The translations under genes and the position numbers were made by a program. Below the pieces are notes generated by a model. The model made no database searches. It was not told the DNA's origin and was given only the letters and a program-made list of their open reading frames with translations. 18,921 nt of DNA from Burkholderiales bacterium (GTDB taxonomy: Bacteria > Pseudomonadota > Gammaproteobacteria > Burkholderiales > SG8-41), in contig SYEN01000074.1 in NCBI GenBank assembly GCA_005800795.1, positions 1-18,921 of the forward strand, in the 5' to 3' direction. This document shows positions 1-7,074 of this stretch, in pieces (the first letter of the stretch is position 1; the number at the start of each line of letters is the position of its first letter).

Positions 1-123
1 CGCGGCGTGTCGAAGTATTATTTCCCGATGTATCTGAAGGAAATCGAATACCGATACAATCACCGCAACGACAACGTTTTTAAGCTTTTCTTGAAACTCT
101 ACTTTGGTTACGTTTCGCCCTAA
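1..123 (+). CDS. IS1595-family transposase, C-terminal end (partial at window edge)
   Basis: The first 40 codons of the window read open in frame 1 to a TAA at 121-123. The peptide carries a YLKEIEYRYNHRND motif followed by a lysine- and leucine-rich tail. This matches the C-terminus of IS1595-type (ISXO2-like) DDE transposases, where the YNHR segment closes the catalytic domain. The 5' part lies outside the window, so catalytic residues and completeness cannot be judged. The right end of the insertion sequence should lie within a few tens of bases downstream, where the AT-rich repeat at 131-157 sits. The family call rests on the short tail motif only. Confidence 0.7.
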   Translation, partial: RGVSKYYFPMYLKEIEYRYNHRNDNVFKLFLKLYFGYVSP

Positions 124-130
124 TTACCTT

Positions 131-157
131 TGTTTTTATTGGTATTTTTAAGTGTCC
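131..157 (+). repeat. AT-rich repeat copy E (candidate insertion-sequence right end)
   Basis: This AT-rich tract lies eight bases after the transposase stop. On the minus strand it reads ACTTAAAAATACCAATAAAA, nearly the same as repeat A at 1457-1485. The likeness extends into the outer flank (CCGTTGGA, then A or C, then ACTTAAAA in both). Its position suggests the right terminal inverted repeat of the IS1595-type element. Alternatively it is a copied 3' end of the oxidoreductase gene that ends at 1481, because both flanks encode Pro-Leu-(Glu/Asp)-Thr-stop. No target duplication could be recognised. Confidence 0.45.
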
Positions 158-176
158 AACGGCCGCCGCCACGAAA

Positions 177-326
177 GTCGGTTGCTTACTTGCCATGCTC
201 GACCTAAGCGAGCGGTTCGCCGCTTTGGCGTTCCACATCACGCCCCCGGGGCCTCAAGCGCATGACAAGAAGTTGCGCGCGGATATCGAGGTGTTCGCGG
301 CCATCGTCAAGGCAATGGGACGGCAG
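177..326 (+). pseudogene. Decayed C-terminal fragment of a Bug/TctC receptor
   Basis: In the frame of the ATG at 195, the translation LSERFAALAFHITPPGPQA followed by LRADIEVFAAIVKAMG aligns residue for residue with the C-terminus of the intact receptor at 4613-5602. There the sequence is LRERLSNSGEQITPGPQA, then LKADLAKWGKIVRDAG. Only the last 45-50 residues of the family remain. The N-terminal 280 or so residues and the normal stop are missing, and the frame runs on into the convergent receptor gene. The fragment lies directly beside the transposase end, so loss by insertion and deletion is plausible. The open frame 195-392 should not be read as a functional small gene. Confidence 0.65.
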
Positions 327-342
327 GTTACCTCGGGCAATA

Positions 343-1341
343 CTATTCGGGCTCTATTTTTGCCGCACGTACGATCTCAGCATAGCGCTTGATGTCCGCC
401 CGGAAAATCTTCGCGAATTCAGCCGGAGGATCAGCCTGGGCCTCGAACCCGCCTGCCTGGAAAAACTCGACCAGTTTGGGTTCCTGCATCGCTTTTCTGA
501 TCTCCCGGTAGAGCCGCTCCACGACGGGAGACGGCATGCCCGCCGGGCCGAACCACGCATGCCATGCCACGTCATAGTGAAAACCGGGCCCACCCGCTTC
601 AGCGACGGTGGGCACACTCGCCGCGGCTGCCAAGCGCTTGTCACCACTGAATCCGAGCGCCTTTAATTTGCCCGAGGTCACCAGGGGAATCACGGAATTG
701 GGCGTCTGAAACGCAAACTGTACTTCACCACCCAGCACCGCGGCGAGCGCCGGTGCGCTTCCCTTGTACGGTACATGCAGCATCTGCGTGCCGGTTTTCA
801 GTTGCAGCAGCTCGACCGCCAAATGCTGGCCGTTGGCAATGCCCGGCGAGCTGAAGCGCACGGCGCCGGGCTTCTTCTTCGCCAGTTCAATTAAATCCTT
901 GACTGAATTCACCGGCACGGATGGGTGCACAACCAACAGGTAGCCCAGCCCGCGCACAAAATTCGTAATGGGCGTAAAGTCTTTCGCGGTGTCGTACGGC
1001 AGCTTTCGATACATGCTGGCATTGATGACAAACGACACCGCGTTATTCAGCAACGTATAGCCGTCGGGGGCGGCCTTCGCCACCGTGTCGGCGGCGACGA
1101 TACCGTTTGCGCCGGCACGATTGTCGATCACAATCGACTGCCCGACTTGCAAGCCCACCTGCCTGCCCACTACCCGTGCGTAGGCATCAATCGTCCCGCC
1201 GGGCGGAAAGGGCACAACCAACCGGATGGGGCGGCTGGGATAACTCGAATGGGTCTGCGCCGAACCTGCATGCATTGCCTGAGCCCACGTCGGCCCGGCG
1301 CATGGCAGCAGCGCGAAAAGAAAGCCTCCCAAGCGAACCAT
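343..1341 (-). CDS. Tripartite tricarboxylate transporter (Bug/TctC) substrate-binding protein
   Basis: A 332-residue periplasmic solute-binding protein of the TTT family. These proteins capture small carboxylates or related metabolites and hand them to TctA/TctB membrane subunits, or act in sensing. The sequence shows a signal peptide ending in TWAQA, the family opening YPSRPIRLVVPFPPGG with the binding-loop Asp a few residues on, NRAGANGIVAADTVAKAAPDG, the VPYKG motif and the usual C-terminal KRYAEIVRAAKIEPE. The start was chosen at 1341 because GGAG lies about seven bases upstream and the signal peptide begins there; the open frame runs further back without coding character. It is the last gene after the oxidoreductase/creatininase/oxidoreductase set, 139 bases downstream of its neighbour. 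It may share that pathway's substrate or be separately transcribed. The ligand is unknown. Confidence 0.92.
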   Translation of the reverse strand: MVRLGGFLFALLPCAGPTWAQAMHAGSAQTHSSYPSRPIRLVVPFPPGGTIDAYARVVGRQVGLQVGQSIVIDNRAGANGIVAADTVAKAAPDGYTLLNNAVSFVINASMYRKLPYDTAKDFTPITNFVRGLGYLLVVHPSVPVNSVKDLIELAKKKPGAVRFSSPGIANGQHLAVELLQLKTGTQMLHVPYKGSAPALAAVLGGEVQFAFQTPNSVIPLVTSGKLKALGFSGDKRLAAAASVPTVAEAGGPGFHYDVAWHAWFGPAGMPSPVVERLYREIRKAMQEPKLVEFFQAGGFEAQADPPAEFAKIFRADIKRYAEIVRAAKIEPE

Positions 1342-1456
1342 ATTACGTCTCCGTCCTGTTGCACATTGGTATTGTTGAAATCGTAGATAAGGCGAAGATA
1401 TCTTAGGGGCAGGCGCGCATATATTCCGCCGTAGATGCGGCACAAATATCAAACAA

Positions 1457-1485
1457 CAAGTATTGGTTTTTATTGATATTTTAAG
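1457..1485 (+). repeat. AT-rich repeat copy A
   Basis: The plus strand reads CAAGTATTGGTTTTTATTGA then TATTTTAAG. It shares the core AGTATT-(G/T/C)-GTTTT with copies B (10255-10284), C (7893-7925) and D (5631-5665), all of which are in the opposite orientation. It shares its outer end with copy E (131-157). It overlaps the stop codon (1481-1483) of the upstream oxidoreductase gene, so that gene's last codons may have been supplied or trimmed by the event that placed the repeat. It lies about 115 bases upstream of the receptor start at 1341. Confidence 0.5.
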
Positions 1486-2563
1486 TTTCCAACGGCAGCC
1501 GTATGGCCTGTCCCGTTGCCACCGACCGCTCAATCGCCACTGTGGTTTCCAGATTAACGCGCGCCTGCTGCGGTGTGGTGTGCGAGATGGGTGCGCCGGT
1601 CACCAGATGATCGATCCATGAACGTGTTTCGTTGCCTAGCGATCCCCAGAAATTGCCGAGTGCCCAGTCGCCCGCCGAATTGCTGCCGAGAAACGCCATG
1701 TTGAGGTTGTGGCCGGGCACGTACGGGTGCGGCACGCCTTTTTCGGTGTAGATGAGGTGATCCTTGTGATCGTCATCGATCAGCATGGTGCCTTCGGTGC
1801 CGAGGAGCTCCACGCGATCTGATTGGCCTTGCGTGGGGAAATTTGCGGGCAGCGAATAGCTGATGCCGAAGTTAAGTACCGCACCGTCGGTGAACGTAAC
1901 GATGGCCCAGGTGGCGTCATGGCAGTTGTAGCCTGCCGCCTTGAAAATGCCGTGCTGCCCTCGCGCGACAACTTCCACCGGGCGGTTGCCTTCGAGAAAC
2001 CAGCACATCAGATCGACGTAATACGTCAGCACATCAAGCACGGGTGTTGCATGCGGATCGCGCTTTAAAATCTGGAAGGTTTGCGCGCGTGAGTTGTAGA
2101 CGCGCGCGAGGCCGCTGATGATGGTGCCCAGTCGGCCTTGCACCATCTGCTCCTTGGCCCGCAGAAAACATTCCTTGTAACGGCGGCTGTAGCCGAAGTT
2201 GAGTTTGCCGTTGGTTCTGGCGAGCATGTCGAGGATGTCGTCGGCGGTTTGCAGTGTGAGACCGATGGGCTTTTCACACAGCACGGGTTTGCCGGCGAGC
2301 AGTGCGCGCTTGATCGGCTCGGCGTGTTCCTGCTCGGGCGTGGAAACAAACACCGCATCGACATCCGGATGATCGATGGCGGCGTTGTTGTCGCCGGTGT
2401 GGAAATGCGCGCCGGACAATTTGGCCAGTGCTTCGGCCTTGGCCGGATCGACATCAGAAACCGCAAGAAATTTGACCGACGGGTGCATGCCCGCCAGGCG
2501 CGCGCGCAAGGTGCCTATGCGGCCAGAGCCGATGACGGCTATACCCAATCCATTCTTTGCCAC
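1481..2563 (-). CDS. Gfo/Idh/MocA-family NAD(P)-dependent oxidoreductase
   Basis: A 360-residue cytoplasmic dehydrogenase of the Gfo/Idh/MocA family, which oxidises or reduces hydroxyl groups of sugars, cyclitols and related compounds. The N-terminal Rossmann fold shows VIGSGRIG (residues 10-17) for dinucleotide binding. The family Glu-Lys-Pro motif is CEKPIG, with Lys98 as the expected catalytic lysine. The usual D-x-x-x-H-x-x-D catalytic stretch appears as DVLTYYVD, so a tyrosine stands in the histidine position. The start is GTG at 2563, with GAGAGG about six bases upstream. It is the third gene of a minus-strand operon, 24 bases after the creatininase-family gene. The stop at 1481 lies inside repeat A. 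The substrate cannot be deduced. Confidence 0.9.
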   Translation of the reverse strand: MAKNGLGIAVIGSGRIGTLRARLAGMHPSVKFLAVSDVDPAKAEALAKLSGAHFHTGDNNAAIDHPDVDAVFVSTPEQEHAEPIKRALLAGKPVLCEKPIGLTLQTADDILDMLARTNGKLNFGYSRRYKECFLRAKEQMVQGRLGTIISGLARVYNSRAQTFQILKRDPHATPVLDVLTYYVDLMCWFLEGNRPVEVVARGQHGIFKAAGYNCHDATWAIVTFTDGAVLNFGISYSLPANFPTQGQSDRVELLGTEGTMLIDDDHKDHLIYTEKGVPHPYVPGHNLNMAFLGSNSAGDWALGNFWGSLGNETRSWIDHLVTGAPISHTTPQQARVNLETTVAIERSVATGQAIRLPLET

Positions 2564-2587
2564 GAGAGACCTCTCTAACTAATTGAT

Positions 2588-3400
2588 TTAATTTATTATT
2601 TTAAGATGCTTGATTTCTGCCGTACCGCCGCTGCCGCCGTTCGCCTCGTCCAGCATGGTGAAAATCTCGCCGCATTCCCTTGCGATGGCATCGGCAATGT
2701 CGTTCAACATTTTCAAACCCTTGGCTGCGGTGGCGTGTTCGGGTGATCCGTACCAGCCGGTCTCTGCAATGGTTTTGATATCGCGCAACACGGGCTGATA
2801 ACTGCGCGTGCGGCGCAGCTTGTCCCACTTGCGGCCATGCGAGTGGTCGGACGAATAATCGATGCGATCCAGATGCACCAGATCCGGCTGATACGCCAGC
2901 ACCGCCAGCGCTTCGATTTCGCCGCCGTGGGTCAAGCCGCCGCAATCGTGACCGTAGAGTTCGGCTGCGACATAACACGCTTGAACGACGATCACACTCA
3001 TGCCGACATCGCGATGCAGCTTTTCCGAGGCGATGGCCAGAGACGGGATGTTACCTTCGTGCCAGTTCAAAATCATCAGCCGCTTGGCGCCATGTTTGGC
3101 AGTGGAGGCGCCGGTTTCAACGACCACGCTTTGATAGGTTTCCGGTGACAGCGTGATCGTGCCTTCGAACGGCATGTGCATCGGCGTCACGCCCAACGGG
3201 CCGCCGGGCAGCACCAGACCATCCATGCGTTCGGCCACCGCGTGGCTGATGACATTGGCAGCGTAGATGTCAGTGCCGGTGGGCAGATGCGGGCCGTGTT
3301 GTTCGACGCTGCCTGCGGGCAGAATCACCAGCGGGTTCTTTTTGAACTGCGCGGCGATTTCCGGCTGTGTGAGGTTGATGAAGTAGCGGGTGGGCAACAT
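2588..3400 (-). CDS. Creatininase-family metal-dependent amidohydrolase
   Basis: A 270-residue protein of the creatininase superfamily, cytoplasmic metal-dependent hydrolases that open cyclic or linear amides. Visible family motifs are GSVEQHGPHLPTGTD (Glu33, His35, Asp44 as likely metal ligands), NWHEGN (His114, in place of the usual NGHGGN) and HGGEIEA (Glu161, in place of HAGExET). Length fits the family. The ATG at 3400 has AGGAG eight bases upstream, inside the end of the preceding gene, and the spacing to that gene is three bases, so translational coupling is likely. Being sandwiched between two Gfo/Idh/MocA dehydrogenases suggests hydrolysis of a lactam, amide or similar bond in a sugar-like or cyclic compound. 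True creatininase activity is not implied: no creatinase or sarcosine genes are present. Confidence 0.88.
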   Translation of the reverse strand: MLPTRYFINLTQPEIAAQFKKNPLVILPAGSVEQHGPHLPTGTDIYAANVISHAVAERMDGLVLPGGPLGVTPMHMPFEGTITLSPETYQSVVVETGASTAKHGAKRLMILNWHEGNIPSLAIASEKLHRDVGMSVIVVQACYVAAELYGHDCGGLTHGGEIEALAVLAYQPDLVHLDRIDYSSDHSHGRKWDKLRRTRSYQPVLRDIKTIAETGWYGSPEHATAAKGLKMLNDIADAIARECGEIFTMLDEANGGSGGTAEIKHLKIIN

Positions 3401-3403
3401 GAC

Positions 3404-4477
3404 TTAAACTCCTGCGCGTTTGCGGGTTTCGGCAAGGATATCTGCAACTTTCACGGCTTGCCCGTTCTTTTCTATCGAGCGCAGCGCGGCGTCTACCATC
3501 GCCACCGCCACATTGCCGTTGTGCGCCGTCAGTTCGCCCGGCTTGCCGCTGACGCAACAGCCGGCGAACATTTCCAGCTCGGCGCGGAACATGTCGCTTT
3601 CGGGAACCTGGATGTCCTCACGTTTGGCCCAGCCGTTTTTGCCGCGCTGAATATAGAGCACCAAATTTTTGTGCAGCAGATGCGGCGTATCCCATGTGCC
3701 GAAATCGATTTCGTAATGCATCAGGCCCTTCGCGCCGAACACCCGCACGCTGAAAATGCCAGGTGATGTCCAGCTTGAGCCGACGTATCCCAGTTTGCCA
3801 TCAGCGAAACGAATCGTGCTCATCGACTGATCGTCCACCTCCGCGCCCACGGGAGAGAGTTTTGACGACATCGATGAAATTTCCGTCACCGGCCCGCCCA
3901 GCATATGCAGCACGTCGAATTGATGGATGCACAACTGCGACAGATTGCCGCCCGGCGCACGCGCCTTGTACCAGCGCCACGTCTGCGGCGTGAGCTCGAG
4001 CGCGCGTTCATTGGAAAAGTTCGCTTCCATGAACGCCACACGGCCCAGCTCGCCACGGTCGATGTGCTCTTTGATGATGCGGATGCCCGCCATCAGCCGC
4101 GCGCTGTGGCCGACGGTGACGGTGATGCCGTATTGCTTTTCCAGCGCTTCGATACGCAATCCGTCTGTCAGCGTTTGCGCGATGGGCTTTTCGGTGTAGA
4201 CGTGTTTGCCGGCCTTGGCCACCATTTCCGCCAGCGGCCAGTGCTGCTCATTGGGTACGGTGAGCACCACGCCCTTGATTTCCGGGTTCGACAGCAGGGT
4301 GGGCATGTCAGGCACGCCCAGCACGCCGAATTCTTTTTGAAATTCGTCGCGCTTGCCCTGGGAGCGGCTGTAGCCCGCGACGATTTGCAACTTGTCGGAC
4401 TTGCCGGCAACGGCGCGCGTCAGTACCTTGGCCCAGCGGCCAAGTCCAACGATGCCCATTTTGACGGGAGTGGTCAT
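3404..4477 (-). CDS. Gfo/Idh/MocA-family NAD(P)-dependent oxidoreductase
   Basis: A 357-residue second member of the Gfo/Idh/MocA family and first gene of the minus-strand operon. The Rossmann motif is GIVGLGRWAK (residues 8-17). TEKPIA gives the catalytic Glu-Lys-Pro with Lys97. The catalytic stretch QLCIHQFD keeps the histidine but has Gln where Asp is common. It differs clearly from the downstream paralogue, so it is not a recent duplicate. ATG at 4477 follows AAGGGG by about nine bases. It diverges from the Bug receptor at 4613 across a 135-base intergenic region. A two-dehydrogenase plus hydrolase layout suggests successive steps on one compound, but the substrate is unknown. Confidence 0.9.
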   Translation of the reverse strand: MTTPVKMGIVGLGRWAKVLTRAVAGKSDKLQIVAGYSRSQGKRDEFQKEFGVLGVPDMPTLLSNPEIKGVVLTVPNEQHWPLAEMVAKAGKHVYTEKPIAQTLTDGLRIEALEKQYGITVTVGHSARLMAGIRIIKEHIDRGELGRVAFMEANFSNERALELTPQTWRWYKARAPGGNLSQLCIHQFDVLHMLGGPVTEISSMSSKLSPVGAEVDDQSMSTIRFADGKLGYVGSSWTSPGIFSVRVFGAKGLMHYEIDFGTWDTPHLLHKNLVLYIQRGKNGWAKREDIQVPESDMFRAELEMFAGCCVSGKPGELTAHNGNVAVAMVDAALRSIEKNGQAVKVADILAETRKRAGV

Positions 4478-4612
4478 GCAAAGGCCCCTTCGAAAAATCC
4501 ATTATGAAACGCAGGCCGCATTTAATCACAGACCGTTGCACCACAGTGAGTGCATTGCGCAAAAGGGCGGCGTGCCGGATACTTCGCGCGAATGTCAAAA
4601 TGGAGAGTAGCG
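4478..4612. promoter_or_regulatory. Divergent intergenic region, likely bidirectional promoter
   Basis: This stretch separates the minus-strand oxidoreductase operon from the plus-strand receptor gene and must hold start signals for both. A weak plus-strand match is TTGCGC at 4555-4560, a 17-base gap and GATACT at 4578-4583, about 30 bases before the receptor start. GGAGAG at 4602-4607 is its ribosome-binding site. No convincing minus-strand promoter or regulator operator was found. No regulator gene is encoded in this cluster. Confidence 0.4.
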
Positions 4613-5602
4613 ATGAAGGGATTTTGCGCGTGTTTTCGGTTGGGATTTGCCGCTGTTTGTGTCGTCGGAAGTGTCGTGGGTGCTTCGCAAGCGGCTACGC
4701 CGCAGGCGTACCCGGAAAAGCCCATACGCCTCATTGTGCCGTTTCCGCCAGGCGGCGGCACCGACATACTGGCGCGCATGGTGGCGCACGAATTGACCAA
4801 AGCCCACGGCTGGCAATTTGTGTTCGACAATCGGCCGGGTGCGGCCGGTAACCTGGGATTGGATCTAGCGGCGAAAGCGGTGGCCGACGGCTACACCATG
4901 GTGATCGGGCAGACCAGCAATCTCGCGGTCAATCCCAATCTGTATACGAAGTTGCCGTACGATTCCGTACGCGATTTCGCGCCGGTGTCATTGATATCGT
5001 CGATGCCGGTGGCGTTGATGGTGTGGGCCAAATCGCCCTTTTTCAAGCTCGGCGATCTGCTGGACGCCGCGAAGGCCAAGCCCGCCGAGTTGACCTTTGC
5101 CACCACAGGCAACGGCACCATCGGCCATTTGAGCGGGGAGCTGCTTCAGCGCGCGGCTGGCGTAAAGTTCATCCATGTGCCTTACAAAGGCGCGGCGGTA
5201 GCGTTTCCCGATTTACTGGGTGGCCGCATCAATGTGTTCAACGCCTCGGTGGAAACGGCGTTGCCACAGGTGCAGGGCGGCACCATCCGCGTGCTGGCAG
5301 TGACATCAGCCAACCGCGTGCCGGCGCTGAAAAACGTACCCACCGTGGCTGAATCCGGCTACAAGGGCGTGGAGGCGAGTACCTGGTTCGGTTATCTCAT
5401 GCCCGCGCGCACGCCACAGCCTATCGTCGAGCGCATGAGTATTGAAACCACGCGGGTGCTGAATCGCGCCGAATTGCGTGAACGACTGTCGAATTCGGGG
5501 GAGCAAATCACACCCGGCCCGCAGGCGTTTGCCGCGCTGCTTAAAGCCGATCTGGCCAAGTGGGGTAAGATCGTACGCGATGCGGGACTCAAGGTGGAAT
5601 GA
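4613..5602 (+). CDS. Tripartite tricarboxylate transporter (Bug/TctC) substrate-binding protein
   Basis: A 329-residue periplasmic receptor with signal peptide MKGFCACFRLGFAAVCVVG and onward to SQAA, and family motifs YPEKPIRLIVPFPPGGGTD, NRPGAAGNLGLDLAAKAVADG, VPYKG, NVPTVAESG and a C-terminal KWGKIVRDAGLKVE. The PPGGGTD loop, including its Asp, is canonical. ATG at 4613 has GGAGAG five bases upstream; the open frame extends back to 4550 but without a signal peptide there. It diverges from the oxidoreductase/creatininase operon and could deliver that pathway's substrate. No TctA/TctB subunit is in the window. The decayed receptor fragment at 177-326 aligns best with this protein among those here. 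Confidence 0.93.
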   Translation: MKGFCACFRLGFAAVCVVGSVVGASQAATPQAYPEKPIRLIVPFPPGGGTDILARMVAHELTKAHGWQFVFDNRPGAAGNLGLDLAAKAVADGYTMVIGQTSNLAVNPNLYTKLPYDSVRDFAPVSLISSMPVALMVWAKSPFFKLGDLLDAAKAKPAELTFATTGNGTIGHLSGELLQRAAGVKFIHVPYKGAAVAFPDLLGGRINVFNASVETALPQVQGGTIRVLAVTSANRVPALKNVPTVAESGYKGVEASTWFGYLMPARTPQPIVERMSIETTRVLNRAELRERLSNSGEQITPGPQAFAALLKADLAKWGKIVRDAGLKVE

Positions 5603-5630
5603 GGCTGGTGTGAAACAACCGCTGAGAAGG

Positions 5631-5665
5631 ATTTTTAAAAAATGTATATAAAACAGATACTTACG
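5631..5665 (-). repeat. AT-rich repeat copy D
   Basis: The plus strand reads ATTTTTAAAAAATGTATATA followed by AAACAGATACTTACG. The block AAAACAGATACTTA is identical to copy C. It sits between the stop of the receptor gene at 5602 and a scar encoding the last codons of another receptor (5674-5727). The short palindrome ATTTTTAAAAAAT is not preceded by a GC-rich stem, so it is not a convincing terminator. Confidence 0.5.
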
Positions 5666-5673
5666 ACATATTC

Positions 5674-5727
5674 TGGCGTGGCATGTGGGCAAAGATCGTG
5701 AAGGCAGTCGGGATCAAAGTGGGGTAA
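5674..5727 (+). pseudogene. Scar: last codons of a lost Bug/TctC receptor gene
   Basis: In one frame this stretch translates WRGMWAKIVKAVGIKVG and then TAA at 5725-5727. The segment MWAKIVKAVGIKVG is the standard C-terminus of TTT receptors (compare KWGKIVRDAGLKVE and KWAKVVAAAGIKIK in the intact genes of this window). Everything upstream is missing and is replaced by repeat D. It sits directly in front of the MDR oxidoreductase, as expected if that gene once followed a complete receptor gene. The fragment is short, but the match to the family terminus and stop position is specific. Confidence 0.6.
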
Positions 5728-5734
5728 CGCAAGC

Positions 5735-6703
5735 ATGATTGCCTACTGGCTTAACAAAACCGGTGATACGGCTCAACTCGAGGCGCGCGACACGCCCATG
5801 CCCGCGCCTGGCGCGGGGCACATGCTGGTGCGCGTGCGCGCAGCGTCGATCAATCGTGGCGATATCATGGCGCGCATCAAGCGGCATAGCGCGGCGGGTG
5901 GGCGGCCCGCCGGTGTGGATGGTGCGGGCGAGGTGGTTGACGGTGGCGCGTCGCCTTTCAAGACGGGCGAGCGGGTGATGTTTCGCGCGCACGGCGCCAT
6001 TGCCGAATATGCGGCGGTGGATCCGGCGCTGGCCTCGCGCGTACCCGAAACGATGTCGTGGGAAGAGGCGGGTTCGCTGCTTGCCGCGTACGTCACCGGC
6101 TGGGAGGCGGTGTGCCAGTTCGGGCGCATGAAGGCTGGCGACTGGGTACTGCTGTGCGGCGTGTCATCGGGCGTGGGTGTGGCGGCATTGCAAATGGCCA
6201 GGCACATCGGCGCGCGCGTGATCGGCACATCGGGTTCCGCGCAAAAACTGGAAGCGCTGAAGAAGTTGGGCCTCGACGTGGGCATCGTCGCGCGTGGTGG
6301 TGATTTCGCCGGTGAGGTGTTGCAGGCGACCAGCGGCAAAGGGGTGGATATCGCTGTCAATCTCGTCGGCGGCACGGCCTTCCCTGCGTGCGTGCAGGCG
6401 TGCACCGACTTCGGCCGCGTGATCATCGTTGGTTATGTAGACAACACCATGCACGCCGATTTTGATATGGAAACCGTACACGGGCGGCGCTTGCAGATCA
6501 TGGGTATTTCCAACACGCCGTTGACACCCGTGATGCGCGCCGTTGCCCATCGCGGTTTCATGGCGGATTTTGGCAGTGCGCTGGAGACGGGCGCGATACG
6601 CCCGCTGATCGACCGTGTGTTTTCATTCGAGCAGGCGCCTGCCGCGAAGGATTATGTTGAAACCAACCAGCTGATTGGCAAGGTGGTTGTCACGATGAGG
6701 TAA
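5735..6703 (+). CDS. Zinc-independent MDR-family NAD(P)H:quinone oxidoreductase-like protein
   Basis: A 322-residue medium-chain dehydrogenase/reductase of the quinone oxidoreductase branch. The N-terminal GroES-like half contains VRVRAASINRGDIMAR and a PAGVDGAGEVV segment, and no GHE zinc-ligand motif is seen. The Rossmann half has LLCGVSSGVGVAALQMARHI for NADPH binding. The C-terminus ENQLIGKVVV-like (here ETNQLIGKVVVTMR) is typical. Such enzymes reduce quinones or enoyl/alkenal substrates in the cytoplasm. ATG at 5735 has only a weak GGGG ten bases upstream, within the receptor scar. The gene may formerly have been expressed from the lost receptor operon. Its 3' end faces the truncated receptor at 6718 with 14 bases between. 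Confidence 0.87.
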   Translation: MIAYWLNKTGDTAQLEARDTPMPAPGAGHMLVRVRAASINRGDIMARIKRHSAAGGRPAGVDGAGEVVDGGASPFKTGERVMFRAHGAIAEYAAVDPALASRVPETMSWEEAGSLLAAYVTGWEAVCQFGRMKAGDWVLLCGVSSGVGVAALQMARHIGARVIGTSGSAQKLEALKKLGLDVGIVARGGDFAGEVLQATSGKGVDIAVNLVGGTAFPACVQACTDFGRVIIVGYVDNTMHADFDMETVHGRRLQIMGISNTPLTPVMRAVAHRGFMADFGSALETGAIRPLIDRVFSFEQAPAAKDYVETNQLIGKVVVTMR

Positions 6704-6717
6704 TGGGATGGTGTGTG

Positions 6718-7035
6718 CTACAACGACTCCACCTTCGCTCCCGATAGCTTGATCACCTTCGCCCATTTGGTGATTTCAATCTGCACGTAAGCAGCAAACT
6801 GCTCCGGCGTCGTCGGCAGCGGGTCGGCGCCCGCGTTGAGCAATTGTTCGCGGAAATCCGGCGTGCCGAGCACGGTGGTGATTTCCCTGTTGAGCCGGGC
6901 GACAACAGCCCGCGGCGTACCGGCGGGGGCGGAGATGCCATACCACGAGCCGGATTCAAAACCAGGGACGCCCGACTCTGCCACGGTGGGTAGGTGTGGC
7001 AGCAGGTTTGAGCGCGCGGCCGTGGTCACCGCACG
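6718..7035 (-). pseudogene. 5'-truncated Bug/TctC receptor
   Basis: About 105 codons encode only the last third of a TTT receptor: RAVTTAARSNLLPHLPTVAE, then GISAPAGTPRAVVARLNREI, TPEQFAAYV and ITKWAKVIKLSGAKVESL. The signal peptide, the PPGG ligand loop and the first binding lobe are absent. Reading upstream, homology stops near 7035 and a stop codon follows at 7054-7056, so there is no way to make a full protein. A GTG at 7029 could start a 103-residue open frame, but it would lack export and binding parts. The break lies just before the lectin-like gene, so a deletion joined the two. Confidence 0.85.
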
Positions 7036-7074
7036 CCCACGCGAACGGCCCGCTTAATGCCCAGAAACACTCGA

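Noticed and set aside
3176..3766. Long plus-strand open frame opposite the creatininase and oxidoreductase genes
   Set aside because: It is antisense to two well-supported genes, has no family motif, and its length follows from GC-rich codon usage.
5631..5643. Possible terminator at the ATTTTTAAAAAAT palindrome
   Set aside because: No GC-rich stem precedes it, and it belongs to the AT-rich repeat.
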